The notes under the pieces were generated by a model, which saw only the letters and a list, made by a program, of their open reading frames with translations, was not told where the DNA came from and did no database searches. Positions 9,908 to 18,558 of a DNA stretch of 64,000 nucleotides are shown here, in pieces. Within the stretch, counting starts at the first letter, position 1; the number at the start of each line of letters is the position of its first letter. The stretch is from Streptomyces sp. NBC_01351 (GTDB lineage: Bacteria; Actinomycetota; Actinomycetes; Streptomycetales; Streptomycetaceae). A program made the translations under genes and the position numbers. The DNA is taken from assembly GCF_036237315.1 (NCBI RefSeq), contig NZ_CP108356.1, positions 6,019,501-6,083,500 on the forward strand, given 5' to 3'.

Positions 9908-11935
9908 ATGGTCAATAGGAATCGGATGAACAGGGCCGCCGCCATGATGGTGGCCGCGGTGCTGGTGTCCGTGGCAGTGCCCGCCGCGACCGCTCAGGCG
10001 GCCACGGCTCCGCGCATCGACCTGAAGGTGCTGGTCGTCGACGACGGCGGCAGCTCGGTCGGCGCGATCACCGCGGAACTCCGCGACACCGGAGTTCCGT
10101 ACACCCGGATCGAACTGGGGAGCGCGAGCCGGCCGGTCATCAACGCCGCCTTCCTCAGCGATACGGTCGACGGCCGCCCGCGCGCCAAGTACCAGGGGGT
10201 GGTCCTGCCGAACGAGAACCCGTTCGGCGAGGGCTCGGCGGAGATGGCGGCGCTCGGCGCGTACGAGACGGCGTACGGGATCCGCCAGGTCGACGCCTAC
10301 ACCTGGGCCCACCCCGGCGTCGGCCTCGAGTACACCGACAACGGCGGCTACAGCGGCCAGCTCGACGGCACCCGGGCCGCGGTCACCGCCGCCGGCAAGG
10401 CGGGGCCCTTCGCGTACCTCGGCGGTCAGGTGACCTTCGAGGACAACTCGGCGCTCGTCCCGGAGAGCTACGGCTTCATGGGCAAGCCGCGCGCCGGCTA
10501 CACCAGTTACCTCGACGCGCCCGTCGGCTCCGGCCGGGCCTCGCTCGTCGGCGAGTACGCCCACGACGGCCGCAGCGAACTCGTCGTCACCTTCGGCTAC
10601 AACCAGCACCAGCAGCAGTTCCGGCTGCTCGCCCGCGGCATCGTCGAATGGCTCACCCAGGGGGTCCACCTCGGCCAGAGCCGCAACTACTTCGCGGTCC
10701 ACGTCGACGACGTGTTCGCCCCGGACGCCCGCTGGAACAAGGAGCTCAACTGCACGCCCGGCGACTACGCCTGCGCGGGCGGCGAGGGCAAGGAGAGCAC
10801 CATCCGGATGACCGCCGCGGACGCCGTGTACGCGGCGCAGTGGCAGACGTCGAAGAACTTCAAGCTCGACATGCTCTTCAACGGCGGCGCCGGCGAGGAG
10901 TGGAAGACGGAGAACGGCGGCACCGACGCCCTCACCGCGCAACTCGTCGCGGACCGGGCCAAGTACCGCTGGATGAACCACACCTACACGCACCCCTTCC
11001 TCGGCTGCGTCCAGGACACCAGCACCGTGCCCTGGTCCTGCGTCAAGGACGCCTCGGGCGCCGTCAAGTACATGAGCCGCGCCGAGATCTCCGCGCAGAT
11101 CCGCGACAACAACAACTGGGCCGCCTCCAAGGGCATCGCCATCGACCGCACCGAGATCGTCACCGGCGAGCACTCGGGCCTCAGGACCAACCCGCAGCAG
11201 CCCCAGGACAACCCCAACCTGGCCGGCGCCTTCGCCGACAACGGCGTCAAGTGGGCGGGCAGCGACAACTCCCGCGAACCCGCGCAGCGGGCGGTCGGCG
11301 CGGCACTGACCGTGCCCCGCCACCCCATGAACGTGTACTACAACACGGGCACCAACGCGGAGATGGCCGACGAGTACAACTGGATCTACGCCGGCCGCGC
11401 CGACGGCGGCAGCGGCATCTGCGAGGACAACCCGGCGACCTCCACCTGCCTGCCGGCGGCCCTCGACGTCAACACCGGCTACCTGGACTACATCGTCCCC
11501 CAGGAGGCCCGTACCGCCCTGCGCCACGTGCTGGCGAACGACCCGCGCCCGCACTACGTCCACCAGTCCAACCTCGCCGAGGACCGCACCCTCTACCCGG
11601 TGCTCAACCAGGTCCTCGACACCTACCGCACGCTCTACGCGCCCAGCGCGCCGATCGTCAACCAGAGCATGAAGGACACCGGGGTCGAGCTCGGCCGCCG
11701 CGCCGCCTGGGACAGTGCCCTGGCCGCCGGAAAGGTCACCGCCTACCGCATCGGCACCACCGTCACCGTCAAGGCGCCCGCCGGGGTCCTCGCCCCGGTC
11801 ACCGCCCCCACCGGCACCAAAAAGCAACTGCTGCTCGGCACCACCGACTTCGGCACCGCCTACGCGGGCACCCGCTCCACCTGGAGCGGGCCGGAGCTGC
11901 TCCAGAACGCCGTCACCCTGCGCCTGCCCAGCTGA
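9908..11935 (+). CDS. Secreted polysaccharide deacetylase, Agd3-like (CE18 type)
   Basis: 675 residues with an N-terminal signal peptide (basic start, Ala/Val core, cleavage near AQAAT at about 33). An N-terminal region (about 40-255) precedes a catalytic domain with HVDDVF (Asp267/Asp268) and HTYTH (His358/His362), the Asp-His-His metal site of carbohydrate esterase family 4-like folds. The long N-terminal domain and spacing match the fungal Agd3 deacetylase (CBM87 plus CE18), which removes acetyl groups from alpha-1,4-GalNAc polymer. It lies 293 bases upstream of pelF, with repeats between, so it may be a separate transcript of the same locus. Expected to act on exported polysaccharide outside the membrane. 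The CE18 assignment is from motif and context, not a search. Confidence 0.75.
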   Translation: MVNRNRMNRAAAMMVAAVLVSVAVPAATAQAATAPRIDLKVLVVDDGGSSVGAITAELRDTGVPYTRIELGSASRPVINAAFLSDTVDGRPRAKYQGVVLPNENPFGEGSAEMAALGAYETAYGIRQVDAYTWAHPGVGLEYTDNGGYSGQLDGTRAAVTAAGKAGPFAYLGGQVTFEDNSALVPESYGFMGKPRAGYTSYLDAPVGSGRASLVGEYAHDGRSELVVTFGYNQHQQQFRLLARGIVEWLTQGVHLGQSRNYFAVHVDDVFAPDARWNKELNCTPGDYACAGGEGKESTIRMTAADAVYAAQWQTSKNFKLDMLFNGGAGEEWKTENGGTDALTAQLVADRAKYRWMNHTYTHPFLGCVQDTSTVPWSCVKDASGAVKYMSRAEISAQIRDNNNWAASKGIAIDRTEIVTGEHSGLRTNPQQPQDNPNLAGAFADNGVKWAGSDNSREPAQRAVGAALTVPRHPMNVYYNTGTNAEMADEYNWIYAGRADGGSGICEDNPATSTCLPAALDVNTGYLDYIVPQEARTALRHVLANDPRPHYVHQSNLAEDRTLYPVLNQVLDTYRTLYAPSAPIVNQSMKDTGVELGRRAAWDSALAAGKVTAYRIGTTVTVKAPAGVLAPVTAPTGTKKQLLLGTTDFGTAYAGTRSTWSGPELLQNAVTLRLPS

Positions 11936-11977
11936 CCGCAGCCGCACGCACGTCGTAAGCCGTCACGAGTACCACCG

Positions 11978-12169
11978 CAGGGCCTGTCTTTCGGATCAGG
12001 CCGGGCCCGCAGCGCCTGGCACCGCGCCTCGCCGCGTTGTCCTCAGTCGTCGATGTCCCCCAGCTACCGCTGGGAGGCGCCCCCACCGCATGGACTCCTT
12101 CGTCCGCCTTGCGATGCACGGCGCCAGACGCCACGGGCTGATCCGACCTGATCCGAAAGACAAGCCCTG
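11978..12169. repeat. MITE-like element with 23-base inverted repeats
   Basis: Ends 11978-12000 and 12147-12169 are inverted copies of each other with one mismatch (core CTTTCGGATCAGG), about 146 bases apart, in the gap between the deacetylase and pelF. The interior carries one copy of the CCCAGCTACCGCTGGG repeat. It has no coding capacity; short mobilisable or structured intergenic elements of this type are common in Streptomyces. Confidence 0.7.
12057..12085 (-). repeat. Copy 1 of the GGCACCTCCCAGCGGTAGC repeat
   Basis: Reverse-complement copy of a 30-base motif that recurs at 17197-17227 and 24850-24880. It contains the self-complementary CCCAGCGGTAGCTGGG. One base differs from the other copies (GGCGC for GGTGC on this strand). 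Confidence 0.75.
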
Positions 12170-12228
12170 GCCGGCGCTCCGCGAACCACGGACGCCGGCC
12201 CCTTTTCCGTCCTGGGGGGACACACCGC

Positions 12229-13755
12229 ATGAGCCATGGGCGTCATGTCACCATGCTCACCGAAGGCACCTACCCGCACGTCCACGGGGGCGTCAGCACC
12301 TGGTGCGACCAACTGGTACGCGGGATGCCGGAGGTCGACTTCAACGTCATAGCCCTGACCGGCTCCGGACGAGAGCCGGTCACCTGGGAACTGCCGCGCA
12401 ACGTCTACCGGCACACCGCCTTCCCGCTCTGGGGGCCGCCGCCCGCCCGCAGCCGCCGCTCGGCCCTGCGCGGCAAGGCCCACCGCCGCTTCACCGAGGT
12501 GTACGAAACCTTCCTGCTGTCCCTGCTCGAACCCGCGGCCGGCCCCGCCGACGACCGCTTCTCCGGGGCCCTGCGCGAACTGGCCCTCCTCGCCCGGGCC
12601 GGCAAACTCGCCCCCGCCCTGCGCTCCGAGTCCGTCCTGCGGCTCCTGATGGACCTGTGGACCCGGCCGGCCATGGCCACCGCCGAAGCCGCCCCCACCA
12701 TCCACGACGCGCTCACCGCCACCGACCTGCTGGAGCACGCGCTGCGCCCGCTCGCCGTGCGGATCCCGCCCGACAGCGTCGCGCACGCCGTCAGCAGCGG
12801 CCTCGCCACCCTCCCGGCGCTCGCCGCCAAACGCCTCGACGGGGTCCCCTTCCTCCTCACCGAGCACGGCATCTACCTGCGCGAGCGCTACCTCGGCTAC
12901 CGCACCGCCGAACAGCGCTGGCCCGTCAAGTCCCTCATGCTCGGCTTCTACCGCGAGCTCAACACCGAGGGCTACCGGCAGGCCGACCTGATCACCCCCT
13001 GCAACCAGTACAACCGCCGCTGGGAGGAGCGCGGGGGCGCCGACGCCGAGCGCATCCGCACCGTCTACAACGGCGTCGACCCGCACCTCTTCCCCGACGC
13101 CGGCCCCGAACCCGAGGTGCCCACCCTCAGCTGGTGCGGCCGCATCGACCCGATCAAGGACCTCGAAACCCTGATCCGGGCCTACGCGTTCATGCGCGAG
13201 GAGCTGCCGGCCCTGCGGCTGCGCCTCTTCGGACCGGTCCCGGCGGGCTGCGAGGAGTACCGGCTCCGCCTGGAGAAACTCGCCGCCGAACTGGGCGTCA
13301 GCGACGGGATCACCTTCGAGGGCCGCATCGAGCAGGTCGCCCTGGCCTACGCGGCCGGCTCCGTCGTCATGCTGTCCAGCATCAGCGAGGGCTTCCCCTT
13401 CAGCATCATCGAGGCCATGTCCTGCGGCCGCACCACCGTCTCCACCGACGTCGGCGGGGTGCGCGAGGCCGTCGGGGACACCGGGCTCGTCGTCCCGCCC
13501 CGCGAGCCCGAGACCATGGCCCGCGCCACCCTCGCCCTGCTCCGCGACGACGAACGCCGCGCCGAGCTGGGCCGGATGTCGCGCAAGCGGGTGGTGGAGA
13601 AGTTCACCCTCCACCAGTCCGTGGACGGCTTCCGGCACATCTACCGGGAACTCGCCGGCCCGCCCGTCGCACCCGTCGACGCGACCGACACCTGGACCCA
13701 GCGGCTCGCCGACCCCTGGTACCGCGAACTCGCCGCCGACGGGAGCCTGTGGTGA
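12229..13755 (+). CDS. pelF: GT4-family glycosyltransferase, PelF type
   Basis: 508 residues, cytosolic. The N-terminal MLTEGTYPHVHGGVSTWCDQ is the hallmark of PelF (DUF3492 region) and the C-terminal half is a GT-B nucleotide-sugar fold with the E-x7-E motif in EGFPFSIIEAMSCG. PelF in Pseudomonas is the soluble transferase that polymerises Pel, a partly deacetylated GalNAc-rich polymer, from UDP-sugar. The start has GGGGGG before ATG. Its last codon overlaps the GTG of the next gene (GTGA), so translation is coupled to the membrane protein, its likely partner. Confidence 0.88.
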   Translation: MSHGRHVTMLTEGTYPHVHGGVSTWCDQLVRGMPEVDFNVIALTGSGREPVTWELPRNVYRHTAFPLWGPPPARSRRSALRGKAHRRFTEVYETFLLSLLEPAAGPADDRFSGALRELALLARAGKLAPALRSESVLRLLMDLWTRPAMATAEAAPTIHDALTATDLLEHALRPLAVRIPPDSVAHAVSSGLATLPALAAKRLDGVPFLLTEHGIYLRERYLGYRTAEQRWPVKSLMLGFYRELNTEGYRQADLITPCNQYNRRWEERGGADAERIRTVYNGVDPHLFPDAGPEPEVPTLSWCGRIDPIKDLETLIRAYAFMREELPALRLRLFGPVPAGCEEYRLRLEKLAAELGVSDGITFEGRIEQVALAYAAGSVVMLSSISEGFPFSIIEAMSCGRTTVSTDVGGVREAVGDTGLVVPPREPETMARATLALLRDDERRAELGRMSRKRVVEKFTLHQSVDGFRHIYRELAGPPVAPVDATDTWTQRLADPWYRELAADGSLW

Positions 13756-15533
13756 GCGGATCCCTCTGGCTGAAACCCCCGTGGCCCGAGCGCCCTGCGG
13801 GCCCGGGCGCGGCCCACACGACCGGCGGCCACGACTTCCCCGACGGGGCCCGGCCGTCCCCCGGCTCCGCAGGTTCCGGCGGAGCCGGGGGCGCGGGCTC
13901 CGCCGCGTCGGGTGGTGGCCCGGCGGGCGGCGGTTCCGCCGGCCCGGCCGGGCCCGGCGGCACCGCGGGCGCGGGCTCCGCCGCGTCCGGCGGCGGCCCG
14001 CAGGGGAGCGGCCCCGGCTCCGGCCGCCGTCCGGGGGCCACGGACACCCTGCCCGCCATCCCGCGGCCGCGCCGGGAAGGACCGTGGGCGGCCGACCCCC
14101 TGGACGAACTCGCCTCCCGGCTGGACGGCCTCGTCGCGGCGGCCGTGCACCCCGACGAGATCGCCGCCGTCCTCGAATCCGACGGCATGACCGACGAGTA
14201 CATCCGCCTCACCTACGGCCGCCACGACTCCTTCGCCCTCGCCGAGGAGCTCTACGCCCGGGTGCCCCGCGCCTTCCCGGAGCCCCGGAGCACCCCCGAC
14301 CCCTGGACGGTCTCCCTCACGGCCTGCCTGCTCCGCGGGGTGATCTTCGCCCTGCCCGGGCTCGCCTACATCCTCGGCGCGCCCCTCCTCGACGGCCCGC
14401 CGGACCGACTCGGCCTGCCCGCCGGGACCCTGCCCCTGGTCGCCGGGGCACTCATCGGCTGGGTCTGGGACCAGACCCTGTCCCACCGCGCCTACTCCTG
14501 GCTCGGCCTCGGCGACCGGGCCGCCGCCGGGCGGACCCTGCTCGTCGGCGCCCCCGCCGGGTCCCTGCTCGGCACGGCCGCCGCGTTCGCCGTGCCCGGC
14601 GGGCCGCCGTTCTCGTACGCCTTCGCCGCCGGACAGGCCGTCTACGTCGGGGCCGCCACCGTCCTGCTCGTCCTCGGCCGGGAGCGGGTGCTGCTCGCCG
14701 CGCTCGGCCCGATGGCCGCGGGGGCGCTGCTCGCGCTCTTCGTCGACCTGCCCGTGCCGGTCCGCGTGACCCTGCTCGTGGTGTCCCTGCTGGCCGCCTG
14801 CACCCTGGCCGTACGGGAACTGCCGCTGGTCGAGGGCGTACGGGCGGGCGCCCGCCGGATCCGGGGCTGGGCGCGGCGAAGCCCCGGCGAGGGCCCCGTG
14901 CGCTGGCAGATGCTGCGCGGCGCCGAGGAGGAGTACGGGCCGCGCGGGCCCCGGCTCGCGGACTCCGTCCCGTACGGGGTCTTCGGCCTCGGCACCGGCC
15001 TGCTCGTGCTGTACGCCGCCCTCGGCGAGGTGCTCGCCGGCGGGCCCGCCGAAGCGGTGGCCGCCCCCTCGGCGGTGGCCCTCACCCTCAGCATGGGCCC
15101 CGCCGAATGGCTGCTCCACCGCTTCCGCAGCGGCAGCCTGGCCGGGCTCCGGGCCGCCCGCTCGGCCGGGGCGTTCCGGCAGCGGATGCTGACCACCCTG
15201 GCCGGCTGCCTCGCCACCTACCTGACGGTGCTCCTCGCCCTCGGGCTCGGCGGAACCCTGCTCTGGCCCGGCGCCCCCGCACTCACCGGGCTCCGCGCCG
15301 GCACCCTGCTGCTGCTCGGCGCCGTGATGTGGACGGGGCTGCTCCTGCAGTCCTTCGGCGCGGTCCGGCCCGCCGCCGTGGTCTGCGCCTCGGCCGCCGT
15401 CGCGCAGAGCCTGGCCCTGCTGACCGGGCTGGGCCAGCCCCGGCTCGTACAACTGGCGGTGGCCGCCACGGCGGCGGCCGTACTGGCGACCTTGGTCTGC
15501 CTGCTGCTCGGCCGGGCGACGGCCCACCGATGA
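13752..15533 (+). CDS. Multi-pass membrane protein of the polysaccharide locus (PelG-like role?)
   Basis: 593 residues. Residues about 1-105 are a Gly/Ser/Ala/Pro-rich disordered region with a duplicated GAGSAASGGGP unit. A short soluble segment follows (about 115-180, DEYIRLTYGRHDSFALAEELY), then roughly 10-12 hydrophobic helices from about 184 to the C-terminus. It starts at a GTG overlapping the pelF stop and ends overlapping the next ATG. By position it matches PelG, the polytopic partner of PelF, but I see no clear sequence signature, so the function is inferred from context: export of, or scaffolding for, the polymer. Confidence 0.7.
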   Translation: MSGSLWLKPPWPERPAGPGAAHTTGGHDFPDGARPSPGSAGSGGAGGAGSAASGGGPAGGGSAGPAGPGGTAGAGSAASGGGPQGSGPGSGRRPGATDTLPAIPRPRREGPWAADPLDELASRLDGLVAAAVHPDEIAAVLESDGMTDEYIRLTYGRHDSFALAEELYARVPRAFPEPRSTPDPWTVSLTACLLRGVIFALPGLAYILGAPLLDGPPDRLGLPAGTLPLVAGALIGWVWDQTLSHRAYSWLGLGDRAAAGRTLLVGAPAGSLLGTAAAFAVPGGPPFSYAFAAGQAVYVGAATVLLVLGRERVLLAALGPMAAGALLALFVDLPVPVRVTLLVVSLLAACTLAVRELPLVEGVRAGARRIRGWARRSPGEGPVRWQMLRGAEEEYGPRGPRLADSVPYGVFGLGTGLLVLYAALGEVLAGGPAEAVAAPSAVALTLSMGPAEWLLHRFRSGSLAGLRAARSAGAFRQRMLTTLAGCLATYLTVLLALGLGGTLLWPGAPALTGLRAGTLLLLGAVMWTGLLLQSFGAVRPAAVVCASAAVAQSLALLTGLGQPRLVQLAVAATAAAVLATLVCLLLGRATAHR

Positions 15534-16252
15534 CGGCGCCGATGACGGATGACCCGGGCGACGCGTACGACCCGTACGACCCGTACGAGAAGAAGGACTC
15601 CATGCTGCTGGTGCCCCTGTACGAGCACCCCGCCGACCGGCCCGAGGACTGGGAGCGGCTCATCCGCTGCGCGGGCCGGCTGCACTCCGTGGTGCTCAAC
15701 CCCGACAGCGGACCGGGCGCCGCCCCCGACGAGCGGTTCGCCCGCGTCGCCGAGCGGCTGCGCGAGGCCGGGGTGCCCGTCCTCGGGTACGTCGACACCG
15801 ACTACGGGCGGCGCCCGCACGCCGCCGTGGTGCGGGACCTGCTGCGCCACCGCGACTGGTACGCCACCGACGGGGCCTTCCTCGACCAGGCCTGCGCCGC
15901 CCCCGAGCGGTTGCCGCACTACGGCCGGCTCGCCGTCGCGGCCAGGGCGGCGGGAGCCCGCACGCTCGTCCTGAACCACGGAGTCCACCCGGACCCCGGC
16001 TACGCCGAACTCGCCGACCTCCTCGTCACCTTCGAGGGCCCCTGGGACGCCTACCGCGACGCGGCCGCCGCCCCGGCGTGGACCGCGGACCACCCCGCCC
16101 AGCGGTTCTGCCACCTCGTCTACGCCGTCCCGCCGGGGGCGCCCACCGCCGAACTCGCGGCGCAGCGCGGGGCCGGGGTGCACTGCGCGGTCCCGGGATC
16201 GGGCTCGCACCCGTGGGGGACCCTGCCGTACGCGCTGGAGCCGACCGGATGA
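15530..16252 (+). CDS. Spherulin-4/Sph3-like glycoside hydrolase (GH135-like)
   Basis: 240 residues, TIM-barrel family. MLLVPLYEHP is the first strand and VLGYVDTDYG the third; DGAFLDQ (Asp119) and LVTFEG (Glu169) fall where the fungal Sph3 enzyme has its acidic active-site residues. Sph3 cleaves galactosaminogalactan internally. Two oddities: the residue after Asp119 is Gln where the family usually has Glu, and there is no signal peptide, so as written it is cytosolic. The start ATGA overlaps the previous stop, and its own stop overlaps the GH114 start, so the four genes are translationally coupled. Confidence 0.82.
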   Translation: MTAPMTDDPGDAYDPYDPYEKKDSMLLVPLYEHPADRPEDWERLIRCAGRLHSVVLNPDSGPGAAPDERFARVAERLREAGVPVLGYVDTDYGRRPHAAVVRDLLRHRDWYATDGAFLDQACAAPERLPHYGRLAVAARAAGARTLVLNHGVHPDPGYAELADLLVTFEGPWDAYRDAAAAPAWTADHPAQRFCHLVYAVPPGAPTAELAAQRGAGVHCAVPGSGSHPWGTLPYALEPTG

Positions 16253-17064
16253 GACGCCCCCGTATCCGCACCCTGCTGGTGGTCACCCTCCTGCTGCTGG
16301 CGGGCTGTACGTCGGCGCCCGAGGAGGAGGAGCCGGGCCCGTCCTGGCCCGACCAGGCCCCGGGGGAGCGGTGGCAGCCCCGCCCGGGGACCGGCTGGCA
16401 ATGGCAGCTCACCGGGAAGCTCGACACCTCGGTGAAGGCGCCGGTGTACGACGTGGACGGGTTCACCACCACCAAGGAGCAGGTCGCCGCGCTGAAGAAG
16501 GCCGGCCGCAAGACCATCTGCTACCTCTCCACGGGAGCCTGGGAGGACTTCCGGCCGGACGCGGACCGCTTCCCGGAGTCGATGCGGGGCCGGAGCAACG
16601 GCTGGGAGGGCGAACGCTGGCTGGACATCCGTCGGCTGGCGGAGCTGGAACCGCTGATCGCCGCGCGGTTCGACATGTGCCGGGAGAAGGGCTTCGACGC
16701 GGTGGAGCCGGACAACATGGACGCCTACCGCAACACCTCGGGCTTCCCGCTCACGGCGGACGACCAGCTGCGGTACAACCGGCTGATCGCGAAGCTGGCG
16801 CACGACCGGGGGCTGGCGGTGGGGTTGAAGAACGACCTCGACCAGATCCCGGAGCTGGTGGGTGACTTCGACTTCGCGGTGAACGAACAGTGCGCGGAGT
16901 TCTCGGAGTGCGAGCGGCTGACTCCCTTCGTGGAGGCGGGCAAGGCGGTGTTCCACGTGGAGTACGAGCTGCCGACGAACCGCTTCTGCAAGGCCTCGCG
17001 CGAGCTGAAGCTGAGCTCCCTGCAGAAGCGCTACGACCTGGACGCGTGGCGCCGCCCCTGTTGA
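16249..17064 (+). CDS. Endo-alpha-1,4-polygalactosaminidase, GH114 lipoprotein
   Basis: 271 residues. A lipoprotein signal (LLLLAGC, Cys20) anchors it outside the membrane. The mature part has the GH114 pattern: KTICYLSTGAWED, VEPDNMD with Asp155 and FAVNEQC with Glu213 as likely catalytic acids. Family members (for example fungal Ega3 and the hydrolase domain of PelA) cut partly deacetylated alpha-1,4-galactosamine polymer. Last gene of the coupled cluster; presumably trims, releases or prevents build-up of the polymer. Confidence 0.9.
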   Translation: MRRPRIRTLLVVTLLLLAGCTSAPEEEEPGPSWPDQAPGERWQPRPGTGWQWQLTGKLDTSVKAPVYDVDGFTTTKEQVAALKKAGRKTICYLSTGAWEDFRPDADRFPESMRGRSNGWEGERWLDIRRLAELEPLIAARFDMCREKGFDAVEPDNMDAYRNTSGFPLTADDQLRYNRLIAKLAHDRGLAVGLKNDLDQIPELVGDFDFAVNEQCAEFSECERLTPFVEAGKAVFHVEYELPTNRFCKASRELKLSSLQKRYDLDAWRRPC

Positions 17065-17113
17065 TGCCCGGCCGCCCCGCCGCTGTCGGGGGCGCTGCCC
17101 CCGAACCCCCGCG

Positions 17114-17175
17114 CCTCAAACGCCGGCGAGGCTGGATTGCCCGCAGGGCAATTTCAGCCCGTCCGGCGTTCGAGG
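17114..17175. terminator. Large inverted repeat between convergent genes
   Basis: CCTCAAACGCCGGCG (from 17114) pairs with the arm ending CGGCGTTCGAGG (17155-17175), with an inner TTGCCC/GGGCAA hairpin at 17137-17151. It lies between the convergent GH114 gene and the histidine kinase gene and probably ends both transcripts. Its arms belong to a repeat family also seen at 24800-24820 and 58905-58925. Confidence 0.65.
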
Positions 17176-17196
17176 ACCGGGTCCGGGCAGAGCCCT

Positions 17197-17227
17197 GGGG
17201 GCACCTCCCAGCGGTAGCTGGGGGAGG
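17197..17227 (+). repeat. Copy 2 of the GGCACCTCCCAGCGGTAGC repeat
   Basis: Same motif as at 12057-12085 (opposite strand) and 24850-24880. It lies just before the stop of the histidine kinase gene, next to the large inverted repeat; the two together form a composite also found in the 24.8 kb gap. Confidence 0.75.
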
Positions 17228-17293
17228 AACGGTGGAAGGGCGGGTAGGGGACAGGCTCCGCGCAGCGGCGGGAAGGGGCGTCGGCGCAGCCGG

Positions 17294-18493
17294 TCAGGCC
17301 GGGAGGATGGCGTGGACGCGGTAGCCGCCGCCGAAGCGGGGGCCGGCGAAGCAGGAGCCGCCCAGGGCCGTGGCCCGTTCCCGCATGCCGAGCAGCCCGT
17401 GCCCACCGCCGGGCTCCGCGTCGGGGGCATCCGTACCGCCGTCGTCGAGGACGGTGACCTCCACCGACGCCCCGACCCGCACCACGCTGACCTCCGCCCG
17501 CGCCCCCGGCCCCGCGTGCTTGCGGACGTTCGTCAGCGCCTCCTGGATCACCCGGTACGCCGCCAGGTCCACGGCCGCCGCCAGTGGCTCGCGCCCCAGC
17601 TCGATGATGACCCGTACCGGCAGCCCGGCGTGCCGGAAGGTGTCGGCGAGTTCGTCGAGGACGGCCAGCCCGGGCGCCGGCTCCGTCGGTGCCTCCGGGT
17701 CGCCGGACTGCCTCAGCAGCCCCACCGTGGCCCGCAGCTCGTTCAGCGCGGAGCGACTGGCGTCCCGTACGTGCGCGAGGGCCTCCTTCGCCTGGTCCGG
17801 CCGCTTGTCCATGACGTGCGCCGCCACCCCCGCCTGCACGTTGACCAGCGCGATGTGGTGCGCCACCACGTCGTGCAGGTCCCGCGCGATCCGCAGCCGT
17901 TCCTCGGCGACCCGCCGCCGGGCCTCCTCCTCGCGGGTCCGCTCGGCGCGCTCGGCGCGTTCCCGGATGGCGTCGACGAAGGCCCGCCGGCTGCGCACCG
18001 CGTCGCCGGCGGCCGCGGCCATCCCGGTCCAGGCGAAGATGCCGAGGTTCTCCTGCGCGTACCAGGGCAGCGGCCCGGCCAGCATGGCCACGCCGGTCAG
18101 CCCGGCCATCGTCAGCAGTCCGATCCGCCAGGTCGTGGGCCGGTCGGTGAGGGCCGCCACCGTGTACAGGGCGATGACGGTGCACATCGCGACGGGCGCC
18201 CGCGGCTCCCCGGTGGTGAGTTCCAGCAGCGAGAGCCCGCAGGTGACGGCGAGCACCGCGCGCGGCTGCCGGCGCCGGAACACCAGGGCGGCCGCGCCGA
18301 GCAGCATCAGCACCAGCGAGAACGGCTCGGGGGTGCGGGTCCCGAAAGTGGGCCCGTGCGGCCCGTGCGGGTCGGCGAAGGATCCGACGACCATGGCGAC
18401 GAACGCCCCGAAGGCCAGCACGGCATCGGTGGCCAGCGGGTGGGCCCGCATCCACTGCCGGGTGGCCGCGAGGGGCCCGAGGTCTGTCGTCAC
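17294..18493 (-). CDS. Two-component sensor histidine kinase (NarL/DesK-type, HisKA_3)
   Basis: 399 residues from the GTG at 18493. Four to six membrane helices occupy about 20-165; a short coiled region leads to the dimerisation box ARDLHDVVAHH with phospho-acceptor His207; the HATPase_c domain follows, with EALTNVRKHA and GGGHGLLGMRERA. No response-regulator gene is adjacent, so it is an orphan kinase here; the nearest regulator is at 31322, 13 kb away and on the other strand. The signal is unknown. Confidence 0.9.
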   Translation of the reverse strand: MTTDLGPLAATRQWMRAHPLATDAVLAFGAFVAMVVGSFADPHGPHGPTFGTRTPEPFSLVLMLLGAAALVFRRRQPRAVLAVTCGLSLLELTTGEPRAPVAMCTVIALYTVAALTDRPTTWRIGLLTMAGLTGVAMLAGPLPWYAQENLGIFAWTGMAAAAGDAVRSRRAFVDAIRERAERAERTREEEARRRVAEERLRIARDLHDVVAHHIALVNVQAGVAAHVMDKRPDQAKEALAHVRDASRSALNELRATVGLLRQSGDPEAPTEPAPGLAVLDELADTFRHAGLPVRVIIELGREPLAAAVDLAAYRVIQEALTNVRKHAGPGARAEVSVVRVGASVEVTVLDDGGTDAPDAEPGGGHGLLGMRERATALGGSCFAGPRFGGGYRVHAILPA

Positions 18494-18558
18494 GGTAGGA
18501 CACGGTACGTCCTGAGCCGCCCGGGCCCCTACGCCGGCGTCGGCGCAGCTCCGGACCC

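Noticed and set aside
13860..14050. Repeat array resembling a CRISPR or minisatellite
   Set aside because: It is the coding sequence of the Gly/Ser/Ala-rich tail, in frame, without spacers.
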